From NCBI GenBank assembly GCA_009702205.1, contig WLIM01000005.1, positions 1 to 18,122 of the forward strand: DNA of 18,122 nt. The letters run 5' to 3'. Below the pieces are notes generated by a model that saw only the letters and a list, made by a program, of their open reading frames with translations, had not been told where the DNA came from and ran no database searches. Numbering within the stretch: position 1 is the stretch's first letter; every line of letters starts with the position of its first letter. The stretch comes from Actinomycetota bacterium (lineage in GTDB: Bacteria; Actinomycetota; Actinomycetes; Nanopelagicales; Nanopelagicaceae). The translations under genes and the position numbers were made by a program. This document shows positions 1 through 6,186 of this stretch, in pieces.

Positions 1-473
1 ATCAATCCGTAACAGTATGGGCGGCAGGCTCGGAGATTGCGGCAGGAGATCCAATAAATAGTGCAAATACCAACCCTGTAAAAGTATTTCTTCCTGATTC
101 AATCAACAAATATTTATCTTCTAAAACACCAATTCAGAAAGGAGTTTCAAATAGAAGAATTGCTAAAGGCGAGCTAATTCCTCGCAGCGCATTGGCGCTT
201 TCCTTTAACGGAGAGTCCGTGAAAAGTGTCCCACTTCGGATCGCACGAAATGATTTACCAAGTGACCTACTTTCGGGCCAAATCGTTGACGTCTATTACT
301 TGCCGAAAGGCGATCTTATTTGCGAAGGAGTTTCTGTCGAAAGTATTGACCAGAAATCAAAAGATATGGGCGGGGAGATTGGCATAGTGTTAAAAATTCC
401 AGAATTCGATGTTGTGAACCTACTTTCAGCTTTGAAGGATTCAAGAATTGTGGTGGTTCGAAGTGCAATCTGA
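1..473 (+). CDS. SAF-domain protein, CpaB-like (5'-truncated by window)
   Basis: The open frame runs in from the left edge (first full codon at 3), so only about 156 C-terminal residues are visible. They contain the repeated pattern of a SAF domain: an ARDL-like strand followed by 'AAGDPI', then 'IAKGELIPRSAL', then a beta-rich stretch with 'LLSGQIVDVYYL'. In actinobacteria such proteins resemble CpaB/RcpC, periplasmic assembly factors of Flp/Tad pili, and are often encoded beside a CpaE-like ATPase, as here. The downstream ATPase start overlaps this gene by 26 nt, indicating translational coupling. A TTG at 192 could be read as a start, but the SAF signature continues upstream of it, so the real start lies outside the window. 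The role in pilus or surface assembly is inferred from family and neighbour; no other pilus gene is visible. Confidence 0.75.
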   Translation, partial: QSVTVWAAGSEIAAGDPINSANTNPVKVFLPDSINKYLSSKTPIQKGVSNRRIAKGELIPRSALALSFNGESVKSVPLRIARNDLPSDLLSGQIVDVYYLPKGDLICEGVSVESIDQKSKDMGGEIGIVLKIPEFDVVNLLSALKDSRIVVVRSAI

Positions 474-1509
474 AATTCCTCAACTGCAAGTAATTACAGC
501 AATTAGCGATGCTGATTGTGAAGATTTTGTATCTCAACTTCTCTTCAGCCAAGGTTGGAGCATAATTTTTCGTGCAATTGATATGTCGGGTTTAAGTACA
601 TTTTTAGAAGAGCGAACAGAAGCGCTGCGCACTGTTGTTATATATAAGAGCGATCTACCCGACTTCAGTCAAGAACTATTGAATCAATTCTTAACGCCGA
701 AAGTGACTCATATCTGCATAGATAGCATCGAAACAAATTCACATAAATTGATGACCCATATAAGGGGACAGCTTCGCCTGCCTCTAATCATCTCTCCGAA
801 TATTACAAATGAGAGAGAGTCGGCAAGTAACTTGGTGAATCAACCCATTCAGCCAGTCCAACCCATTCAGCCATGTGTCATAACCATTACCGGAACAGTG
901 GGAGCACCTGGAAGAAGTTCTGTCGCATTAAATATTGCAAACTATTTAGCGCAAAACACGAAGGTTCAAATCTACGATGCTGATATCCGAGCCCCATCCC
1001 TTGACTATTTACTTGGCCGTGCAATTAAGAGTTGTGAAAATCTCTCCTTGGTGAATGTTTCTACACTCAATAAATCTAGTGAAGCCATAATCGCAGACCA
1101 ATCGCATATCGCTGTCGTGGATCTTGGGCCATTGCCTCCGCTAGAAGAGGTAGTAAATGATCGGAGATGGCAGGCGGGTTTCATAAATCGCACGCTAGAA
1201 GAAACGACCACACTAATTTATCTCTGTAAATCTAATGGATTAAGCCTGATCAGACTCGAACAGTTCATTTCACAATTTCCGGTGCTACTTCGAAAGCTAC
1301 CCATCATCTATATTTTGAATCAATCTAGAAGTACACGAGAAGGCAGGGCGCTGGCCAATAGATTTACAAAAATCTGTAACGGTGAAATCTCCTTTATCCT
1401 GCCAAATAATGAAGAAATCAATACGAACCTAGCCCTTCCAGCCAAGCGCGAGAACGCTTTTGGTAAGACAATCGCAGAGATTGGTAGGATCGCACTTGTC
1501 GTAAAATAA
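448..1509 (+). CDS. CpaE/TadZ-like MinD-family ATPase
   Basis: A 353-residue protein with an N-terminal receiver-like region (about 12-125), a Pro/Gln linker at 132-142 (QPIQPVQPIQP) and a MinD/ParA-type domain from about 143. The P-loop reads GAPGRSS (152-158), with Arg156 where most ParA/MinD proteins have the invariant Lys; GAPGR-type loops are common in actinobacterial CpaE-like proteins. 'YDADIRAPSLD' follows as the switch-like segment, and 'AVVDLG' (222-227, D225) is the Walker B equivalent. CpaE/TadZ proteins localise pilus or secretion machinery at the membrane or cell pole. The TTG start at 448 is chosen because GAAGGA lies 8 nt upstream, inside the SAF gene; an in-frame GTG at 463 is the alternative. 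Whether it hydrolyses ATP is uncertain given the Arg substitution. Confidence 0.75.
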   Translation: MWWFEVQSEIPQLQVITAISDADCEDFVSQLLFSQGWSIIFRAIDMSGLSTFLEERTEALRTVVIYKSDLPDFSQELLNQFLTPKVTHICIDSIETNSHKLMTHIRGQLRLPLIISPNITNERESASNLVNQPIQPVQPIQPCVITITGTVGAPGRSSVALNIANYLAQNTKVQIYDADIRAPSLDYLLGRAIKSCENLSLVNVSTLNKSSEAIIADQSHIAVVDLGPLPPLEEVVNDRRWQAGFINRTLEETTTLIYLCKSNGLSLIRLEQFISQFPVLLRKLPIIYILNQSRSTREGRALANRFTKICNGEISFILPNNEEINTNLALPAKRENAFGKTIAEIGRIALVVK

Positions 1510-1543
1510 CTAATCCAGTGATTTTCAACCGCAGGGAGGCTCA

Positions 1544-3001
1544 ATGCTTAGCGTTGATGAATTAATCTCCTCGCAATCTGCGCTTACAAATGAAGATCGT
1601 GCTCGCTTAATGGAACTTCTTGCGGAATGGCAATTGCTATCGGATTTATCTTTCGCGGATTTAATTCTCTGGATTCCAAAACGTAAAAATTATCAATCGT
1701 GGCCAGACGGGCACATCGCAATGGCGCATATTCGACCTACAACTGCAGCGACTGTATTCGCACATGATGTAATTGGAAATGTAATTAATTGGGGAAGCAA
1801 TCCAAGAATTGATGGAGCGCTCTCAACTGGTGAAATTGATAGAGATTCTGACGCTGAAATGGTCGGAGAAATTCTCATTAAAGAAGAGACGGTCCCGGTA
1901 TTTTTTGATGGTCGAGTTATTGCAGTCATTTCTCGCCACAGAAATGCTGATCTCATGCGCTCACCATCACGCCTAGAGTTAAATTATCGCGAAATTGCGC
2001 ACAAGATTTATCAGATGGTTGCTGAAGGAACTTTCCCTCTTCAAAATAGTTTTTATAGATCAGAGTCCGCCCCGAGAGTTGGCGATGGATTAATTCGACT
2101 TGATGCAAATGGCTTAATTACGTACGCAAGTCCAAATGCGAGATCGGCATTTAACCGTGCTGGGTGGAGCGGAGAACTTGAAGGTCATCAACTGGGTGAT
2201 GTAATTGAAAGCGTTAAACCAAATTTGAGTATTCCAACTGATGAATCTTGGCGCAGCATCATGAGCGGTAAGAATTTGCGCCGTGAAGAATTTGAAAATG
2301 AAAGCGGAATCTTTGACTTATTGGTCATGCCATTGGTTGCAGGTTCTGACCATATTGGTGCGATTGTTCTACTTCACAACGTTACTGAATTGCGCAGAAG
2401 AGACCGCGCCTTAATTACTAAAGATGTAACAATCAGAGAGATTCACCATCGAGTTAAGAATAATCTGCAGACAGTTTCAGCACTTCTTCGCCTGCAGTCC
2501 CGCAGAGTTGAAGATGTAAATGCAAAATTGGCTTTGGAAGAAGCAGTTCGCCGCGTAGCTTCAATCGCAATTGTTCACGAGACGCTTTCAAATAGTTCAA
2601 CTGAATCCGTTGCCTTCGATGAGGTTTACGATCGAATCGTCCACAATGCAATCGAACTTAGCACTCATAAAATTAACGTGGAAAAATTAGGATCATTTGG
2701 CACCTTTGATTCACAAATAGCAACACCACTTGCTCTGGTGATTACCGAACTGATTCATAATGCCCTAGAACATGGGTTAGCTAATTCCGGCGAGAAATTG
2801 CGAATCGAGATTTCAAGAACAGCATCGCAGTGCGTAGTTAAGATTATTGATGATGGTGTTGGGTTGCCGACCGACTTTAATTGGGATCAATCTTCAAACC
2901 TGGGTCTGCAAATTGTTAAGACGCTTACCGAGAATGAGTTAAAGGGAAGTATCGAATTGGTGCGCGTGGGAAGTGAAACCCAGGCTGTTTTAAAGTTCTA
3001 A
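1544..3001 (+). CDS. pdtaS: PdtaS-type sensor histidine kinase (HisKA_2)
   Basis: A 485-residue cytosolic kinase without membrane segments. In order: an N-terminal GAF-like sensor (about 1-150), a PAS domain (about 165-290, 'GDGLIRLDANGLITYASPNA'), a HisKA_2 phosphoacceptor segment with 'HHRVKNNLQT' (H302 the likely phosphorylated residue), and a HATPase with N box 'HNALEHG' (N406), G1 box 'DDGVG' (436-440) and G2 box 'LGLQIV'. In mycobacteria PdtaS phosphorylates PdtaR, an RNA-binding ANTAR antiterminator, and senses copper and nitric oxide. The identification is supported by the convergent whiB1 neighbour, the same arrangement as Rv3220c-Rv3219 of M. tuberculosis. No pdtaR is in the window. 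The start is set by a GGGAGG ribosome site a few bases before the ATG. The gap to the upstream ATPase is only 34 nt, so read-through is possible. Confidence 0.9.
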   Translation: MLSVDELISSQSALTNEDRARLMELLAEWQLLSDLSFADLILWIPKRKNYQSWPDGHIAMAHIRPTTAATVFAHDVIGNVINWGSNPRIDGALSTGEIDRDSDAEMVGEILIKEETVPVFFDGRVIAVISRHRNADLMRSPSRLELNYREIAHKIYQMVAEGTFPLQNSFYRSESAPRVGDGLIRLDANGLITYASPNARSAFNRAGWSGELEGHQLGDVIESVKPNLSIPTDESWRSIMSGKNLRREEFENESGIFDLLVMPLVAGSDHIGAIVLLHNVTELRRRDRALITKDVTIREIHHRVKNNLQTVSALLRLQSRRVEDVNAKLALEEAVRRVASIAIVHETLSNSSTESVAFDEVYDRIVHNAIELSTHKINVEKLGSFGTFDSQIATPLALVITELIHNALEHGLANSGEKLRIEISRTASQCVVKIIDDGVGLPTDFNWDQSSNLGLQIVKTLTENELKGSIELVRVGSETQAVLKF

Positions 3002-3041
3002 AATAATAGAAGTTCTAAAATAATAGAAGTTCTAAAATTAG
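2993..3041. repeat. 17-bp tandem repeat, nearly three copies
   Basis: The unit AAGTTCTAAAATAATAG occurs at 2993-3009 and exactly again at 3010-3026, followed by a 15-nt third copy at 3027-3041 that has lost two A residues. Copy one contains the last Phe codon and stop of pdtaS; copy three runs into the stop of whiB1. Each unit carries a copy of the TTC-TAA end of pdtaS. The short third copy creates an inverted repeat (TTCTAAAATTAGAA, 3030-3043), but there is no GC stem or T tract that would make a normal terminator. Confidence 0.9.
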
Positions 3042-3307
3042 AAGCTGTTTTGGTTCTCTAATTGGCGAGCGCGATTACGTGCCGCACGACGCTTAAGTGC
3101 GCGACGTTCATCTTCAGAAAGTCCGCCCCATACTCCGGCATCTTGTCCGCTCTCAAGTGCCCAGGCAAGACATGGCTCTTTAACAATGCAGCGATTACAA
3201 ACTTTTTTCGCTTCTTCAATTTGGGCCAGAGCTGGGCCAGTGTTGCCGACCGGAAAAAATAGTTCCGGATCTTCATCACGGCAAGCAGATTGATGGCGCC
3301 AGTCCAT
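3038..3307 (-). CDS. whiB1: WhiB1-type Fe-S transcription factor
   Basis: An 89-residue Wbl protein. The four cluster ligands C9, C37, C40 and C46 match the spacing of mycobacterial WhiB1, and the stretches 'CRDEDPELFFPVGN' and 'GPALAQI' are almost identical to that protein. The GVWGG turn (58-62) and a basic C-terminus (SEDERRALKRRAAR) for DNA contact follow. WhiB1 carries a [4Fe-4S] cluster that reacts with nitric oxide, binds the housekeeping sigma factor and is essential in M. tuberculosis. The ATG start is preceded by AAAGGAG on the minus strand, 11 nt away. The gene is convergent with pdtaS, with only the tandem repeat between them. Confidence 0.95.
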   Translation of the reverse strand: MDWRHQSACRDEDPELFFPVGNTGPALAQIEEAKKVCNRCIVKEPCLAWALESGQDAGVWGGLSEDERRALKRRAARNRARQLENQNSF

Positions 3308-3356
3308 TTTTAGTGGGCTCCTTTTAAAGAATTATTCGTAAATCGGGGAAGTAAAA

Positions 3357-3385
3357 GACAATTACTGTCATTTACACAAGTTGTA
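3357..3385 (-). promoter_or_regulatory. Two imperfect inverted repeats upstream of whiB1
   Basis: The 135-nt gap between whiB1 and the tRNA holds GACA-ATTAC-TGTC (3357-3369) and TACA-CAAGT-TGTA (3373-3385), about 50-80 nt upstream of the whiB1 start. A TTGTCT hexamer on the minus strand overlaps the first and could be a -35 element. They could be operator sites, but arms of four bases are short and chance is a real possibility. Nothing else was recognised in the gap. Confidence 0.25.
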
Positions 3386-3442
3386 TTCTCCCGTGAATTC
3401 GCAGACATAACAAGGACATTTGATAATTGATTATGTGATTTG

Positions 3443-3514
3443 TGCCCCCGGCGGGAATCGAACCTGCGCTCCCGCCTCCGGAGGGCGGTGCTCTATCCAC
3501 TGAGCTACGGGGGC
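3443..3514 (-). tRNA. tRNA-Arg (anticodon CCG)
   Basis: The minus strand folds as a full cloverleaf of 72 nt. Acceptor GCCCCCG pairs with CGGGGGC, followed by discriminator A. The D stem is GCTC/GAGC. The anticodon stem CCGCC/GGCGG closes the loop CTCCGGA, giving anticodon CCG, which reads CGG arginine codons. The T loop is TTCGATT. The T stem GCAGG/CCCGC has one A-C mismatch in the middle. The 3' CCA is not encoded. The variable loop is four nt (GAGC). Confidence 0.95.
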
Positions 3515-3542
3515 GCAGTGAGTTTTTGTTATTTGCCTGGCA

Positions 3543-3570
3543 ATTGTAGCGATTTAACTCGATCTTGAAA
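3543..3570 (-). promoter_or_regulatory. Possible promoter of tRNA-Arg
   Basis: On the minus strand TTTCAA (3565-3570) and TACAAT (3543-3548) are spaced by 16 nt and lie about 28 nt before the mature tRNA 5' end. This fits a housekeeping sigma promoter with a short 5' leader. It lies in the 76-nt gap divergent to msrA. Sequence match only. Confidence 0.35.
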
Positions 3571-3590
3571 TAATCTGAAATGATTACGCC

Positions 3591-4100
3591 ATGAATGAAG
3601 CTTATTTTGCAACTGGTTGCTTCTGGGGAGCCGAACGACGATTTTGGCAACTCTCAGGAGTGCTGGAGACAAGTGTCGGATATATGGGTGGAGTTCGAGA
3701 AAATCCAACTTATGAACAAGTTTGTACTGGTGTAACAAATCATGCAGAAATGGTCTGCGTTAAATTTGATCCAGCCTTAATTACCTATCGCAGATTACTT
3801 GAAGAATTTTGGGTGATGCATGATCCGACTTCACTAAACCAGCAAGGTGGCGATATTGGAACGCAATATCGAAGTGCAATTTTCACAACATCTGATGAGC
3901 AATTTCAAGAGGCGTTAGAAACTCGAGATATTTACCAAGCTTTACTGGATGAACAAGGCATAGGCAAGATTGTGACTCAAATTGAAAGTGCCGATCCACA
4001 CACTTATTGGTTAGCCGAGGAATATCACCAGAAATACTTAGCTAAGAATCCAAACGGTTATGACTGTCATTCGAGCACCGGGGTGCCATTTACATCATAG
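3591..4100 (+). CDS. msrA: Peptide methionine sulfoxide reductase MsrA
   Basis: A 169-residue cytosolic enzyme that reduces the S epimer of methionine sulfoxide in proteins and free methionine, normally recycled by thioredoxin. The catalytic motif GCFWG (C10 nucleophile) is at the N-terminus. Family signatures follow: 'TSVGYMGG', 'YEQVCTGVTNHAE', 'FDP', 'QGGDIGTQYRS' and 'AEEYHQKYLAKNPNGY'. C159 near the C-terminus is the likely resolving cysteine. Length is normal for the family. The start is fixed by the closeness of the catalytic motif; no good ribosome site precedes the ATG, so translation from a very short leader is possible. It begins a co-directional run that continues with a TerC-family transporter 50 nt downstream. 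Confidence 0.95.
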   Translation: MNEAYFATGCFWGAERRFWQLSGVLETSVGYMGGVRENPTYEQVCTGVTNHAEMVCVKFDPALITYRRLLEEFWVMHDPTSLNQQGGDIGTQYRSAIFTTSDEQFQEALETRDIYQALLDEQGIGKIVTQIESADPHTYWLAEEYHQKYLAKNPNGYDCHSSTGVPFTS

Positions 4101-4137
4101 TTTTGGCCTTTTAGATGTTTAATCTTCAAAACTAATG

Positions 4138-4143
4138 TATTTT
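4138..4143 (+). promoter_or_regulatory. Possible -10 element for leaderless TerC transcript
   Basis: TATTTT ends 7 nt before the ATG at 4151, and no ribosome site is present. This is the spacing expected if transcription starts at the start codon, as is common in actinobacteria. No clear -35 hexamer is seen. Confidence 0.3.
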
Positions 4144-4150
4144 ACGAGCC

Positions 4151-5038
4151 ATGAGTTTAGGCGTTTGGGAAATTACGATAGTTGCTCTCCTTCTAGTTTT
4201 AAGTTTTGACTTTGCCATGGCATTTCGCCAGCGCAATACTGAAACATCACTTGGAACGGCTACTAGATGGACCATTTTTTATATTGCGCTGGCCGTAATT
4301 TTTGGAATCTCACTCGGTCACTGGGCTGATGCCCAGGCGCAGAAGGAATTCTTCGCTGGTTGGTTAACTGAGTACTCGCTCTCCTTCGATAATCTTTTTG
4401 TTTTCGTGCTGATTCTTGCAAGGCTAAAAGTTGCAAAAGAGAAAGAGCAATTAGTTCTTCTCTTTGGTATCGCAGCCTCGCTTTTAATGCGTGGTGGTTT
4501 TATTGCTCTGGGTTCAGTAATTGTTAGTAAATTTTCCTGGGTCTTTTTCTTCTTTGGTGCCTTCCTTATTTACACCGCTTACACCTTGATAAAAGAGAGC
4601 GAAGAAGAGGAGTGGGAAGAGGGTCGATTCATCTCCTATCTTCGCCGCAAAGGCGCCTCTACTTTTACATTAGCCTTAGTAGCAATTGCTATGACTGACG
4701 TGCTCTTTGCCTTTGACTCGATTCCTGCAATCTTTGGGCTAACAAAAGATCCTTACATAATCGTTACAGCAAATATTTTTGCACTCATGGGATTGCGTCA
4801 ACTTTATTTCCTTATCGGCGGCCTTATGAAGAAGTTGGTTTATCTAACTGAAGGACTATCTGCGATTCTTGCATTTATTGGTATCAAGCTATTAATCGAG
4901 GCCCTTCATTCCCAACATTGGGATCACATTGGCAGCTTCAAAATTCCCCATATTTCACTTCAAGTCAGCTTAGGTTTCATTATCGTCACCTTAACTTTTA
5001 CCGCCATTTTAAGTTTGCTCAAAACACGGAAAGAGTAG
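4151..5038 (+). CDS. TerC/Alx-family integral membrane metal transporter
   Basis: A 295-residue polytopic membrane protein with about eight hydrophobic segments. The family motifs are intact: 'EYSLSFDN' (74-81) and 'TDVLFAFDSIPA' (182-193), whose acidic and serine residues are thought to line the metal pathway. A strongly acidic loop (ESEEEEWEE, 149-157) lies between transmembrane segments near the middle. Characterised relatives, such as E. coli Alx and Bacillus TerC proteins, export manganese or help metallate secreted enzymes; despite the name, tellurite resistance is not implied. The 50-nt upstream gap is too short to hold a yybP-ykoY manganese riboswitch. The downstream PLP enzyme starts two bases after the stop codon, indicating an operon. 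The substrate is inferred from the family only. Confidence 0.88.
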   Translation: MSLGVWEITIVALLLVLSFDFAMAFRQRNTETSLGTATRWTIFYIALAVIFGISLGHWADAQAQKEFFAGWLTEYSLSFDNLFVFVLILARLKVAKEKEQLVLLFGIAASLLMRGGFIALGSVIVSKFSWVFFFFGAFLIYTAYTLIKESEEEEWEEGRFISYLRRKGASTFTLALVAIAMTDVLFAFDSIPAIFGLTKDPYIIVTANIFALMGLRQLYFLIGGLMKKLVYLTEGLSAILAFIGIKLLIEALHSQHWDHIGSFKIPHISLQVSLGFIIVTLTFTAILSLLKTRKE

Positions 5039-5040
5039 TG

Positions 5041-6186
5041 ATGCCAAAACTTTCAGCGCTACCTTTATCCGAATTACAACTTCGTAAGAGCGCTAAATGG
5101 CGTGAATTTCCAACTGAAATCTTGCCGTTACCAGTTGCCGAAATGGATTTTGAGATTGCTAAACCAATTCGCGATGTTCTTAGCGAAATGATTAAGGGTT
5201 CTGATACCGGATATTTGGGGCCAATTCCAGAACTAGGAATCAATCTTGCTAAATTCGCAAAGGCGCGATGGGGCTGGGAGATTGATCCAGAACAGGTTTT
5301 TACCGCAACCGATGTTGGAGTTGGCATGGTTGAGATGGCTAGAACTGTTGTGAGCGCGGGCGATCTAATAATGATTAATTCACCGGTTTATCACAATATG
5401 AATAATTGGATCGCAGAATTGAAATGCAAATCTTATGATGCACCACTTACAAAAGATGGCTTGCACTACACGATTGATTTAGCAGCAATAGAACGTGGAT
5501 ATGCCGCAGGCGTTAAAGCACATTTCTTATGTAGTCCTCATAACCCAGTTGGCACAGTATTTTCTAGAGATGAACTTGCGGCACTTGCAGAATTAGCAAA
5601 GAAATACGATGTGACCGTTTTTAGCGATGAGATTCATGCTCCACTCACATATAAAGCGTCAGATTTCGTTCCATTCTTGGCGGTAAGTGACACTGCGCGA
5701 GAAGTGGGAATTTGTGTGACTGCGGCTAGTAAGAGCTGGAATTTAGCTGGCCTCAAGTGCGCAACAATAATTACTGCTCATCCAAAGCAATTTAACCGCG
5801 CAAAATCAATGCCAATGGCAGTTCACTACCGAGCCTCACTCTTTGGCGCAATTGCATCTGCGACTGCTTATGAATGTTCTGATTGGCTAGATAGCGCACT
5901 TGAAACTATGGATAGCAATCGTAAGTTCCTTCAAAAATTATTAGTTCAACATCTTCCTACTGTCGGCTATCGAATTCCGGACTGTTCTTATTTAGCTTGG
6001 CTAGATTTAACAGCGCTAAGCTTTGGCGAAAATCCAGCAGAGGTTCTACTTGCAACTGGAAAAGTTGCAGTTAATTCTGGAATAACTTTTGGTCCAGAAT
6101 CTGGGCAATTTGTACGTTTGAACTTTGCTACTAGTGAAGAAATAATCGAAGAGGCAATTTCGAGGATACTTTCCTGTGTCAAATGA
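5041..6186 (+). CDS. MalY/PatB-type PLP-dependent C-S lyase/aminotransferase
   Basis: A 381-residue fold-type I PLP enzyme. 'LPLPVAEMDFEIAKPI' is the hallmark N-terminus of the MalY/PatB group. 'GYLGPIPEL', 'SPHNPVGTVF', the PLP-contacting 'SDEIHA' (D196) and the Schiff-base lysine in 'AASKSWNLAGLKCA' (K231) follow in order. Members cleave the C-S bond of cystathionine or cysteine conjugates, releasing homocysteine or thiols, pyruvate and ammonia; many act in methionine biosynthesis. The frame is open upstream to 4918 inside terC, but homology starts at about 5041, and GGAAAGAG at the terC end supplies a ribosome site. A GTG at 5038 is an equally placed alternative. The next gene overlaps its 3' end by 11 nt. 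Confidence 0.85.
   Translation: MPKLSALPLSELQLRKSAKWREFPTEILPLPVAEMDFEIAKPIRDVLSEMIKGSDTGYLGPIPELGINLAKFAKARWGWEIDPEQVFTATDVGVGMVEMARTVVSAGDLIMINSPVYHNMNNWIAELKCKSYDAPLTKDGLHYTIDLAAIERGYAAGVKAHFLCSPHNPVGTVFSRDELAALAELAKKYDVTVFSDEIHAPLTYKASDFVPFLAVSDTAREVGICVTAASKSWNLAGLKCATIITAHPKQFNRAKSMPMAVHYRASLFGAIASATAYECSDWLDSALETMDSNRKFLQKLLVQHLPTVGYRIPDCSYLAWLDLTALSFGENPAEVLLATGKVAVNSGITFGPESGQFVRLNFATSEEIIEEAISRILSCVK

Noticed and set aside
841..873. Short CCCATTCAGCCA-type repeat in the ATPase gene as a mobile or CRISPR-like repeat
   Set aside because: Only two in-frame copies encoding a Gln/Pro linker between domains; ordinary linker sequence.
3423..3434. ATAATTGATTAT as a terminator for the tRNA
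   Set aside because: Only five A-T pairs with a two-base loop and no T tract; too weak.
3372..3650. Minus-strand open frame across the tRNA-Arg region
   Set aside because: It runs through the whole tRNA gene and into the 5' part of msrA; an artefact of the structured sequence.
4101..4150. yybP-ykoY manganese riboswitch before the TerC gene
   Set aside because: Such riboswitches often precede this family, but the gap is only 50 nt and lacks the expected paired elements.
4918..5040. Upstream extension of the PLP enzyme into terC (start at 4918)
   Set aside because: The 41 extra residues show no family similarity and are terC read in another frame; ATG 5041 with an adjacent ribosome site fits the MalY/PatB N-terminus.
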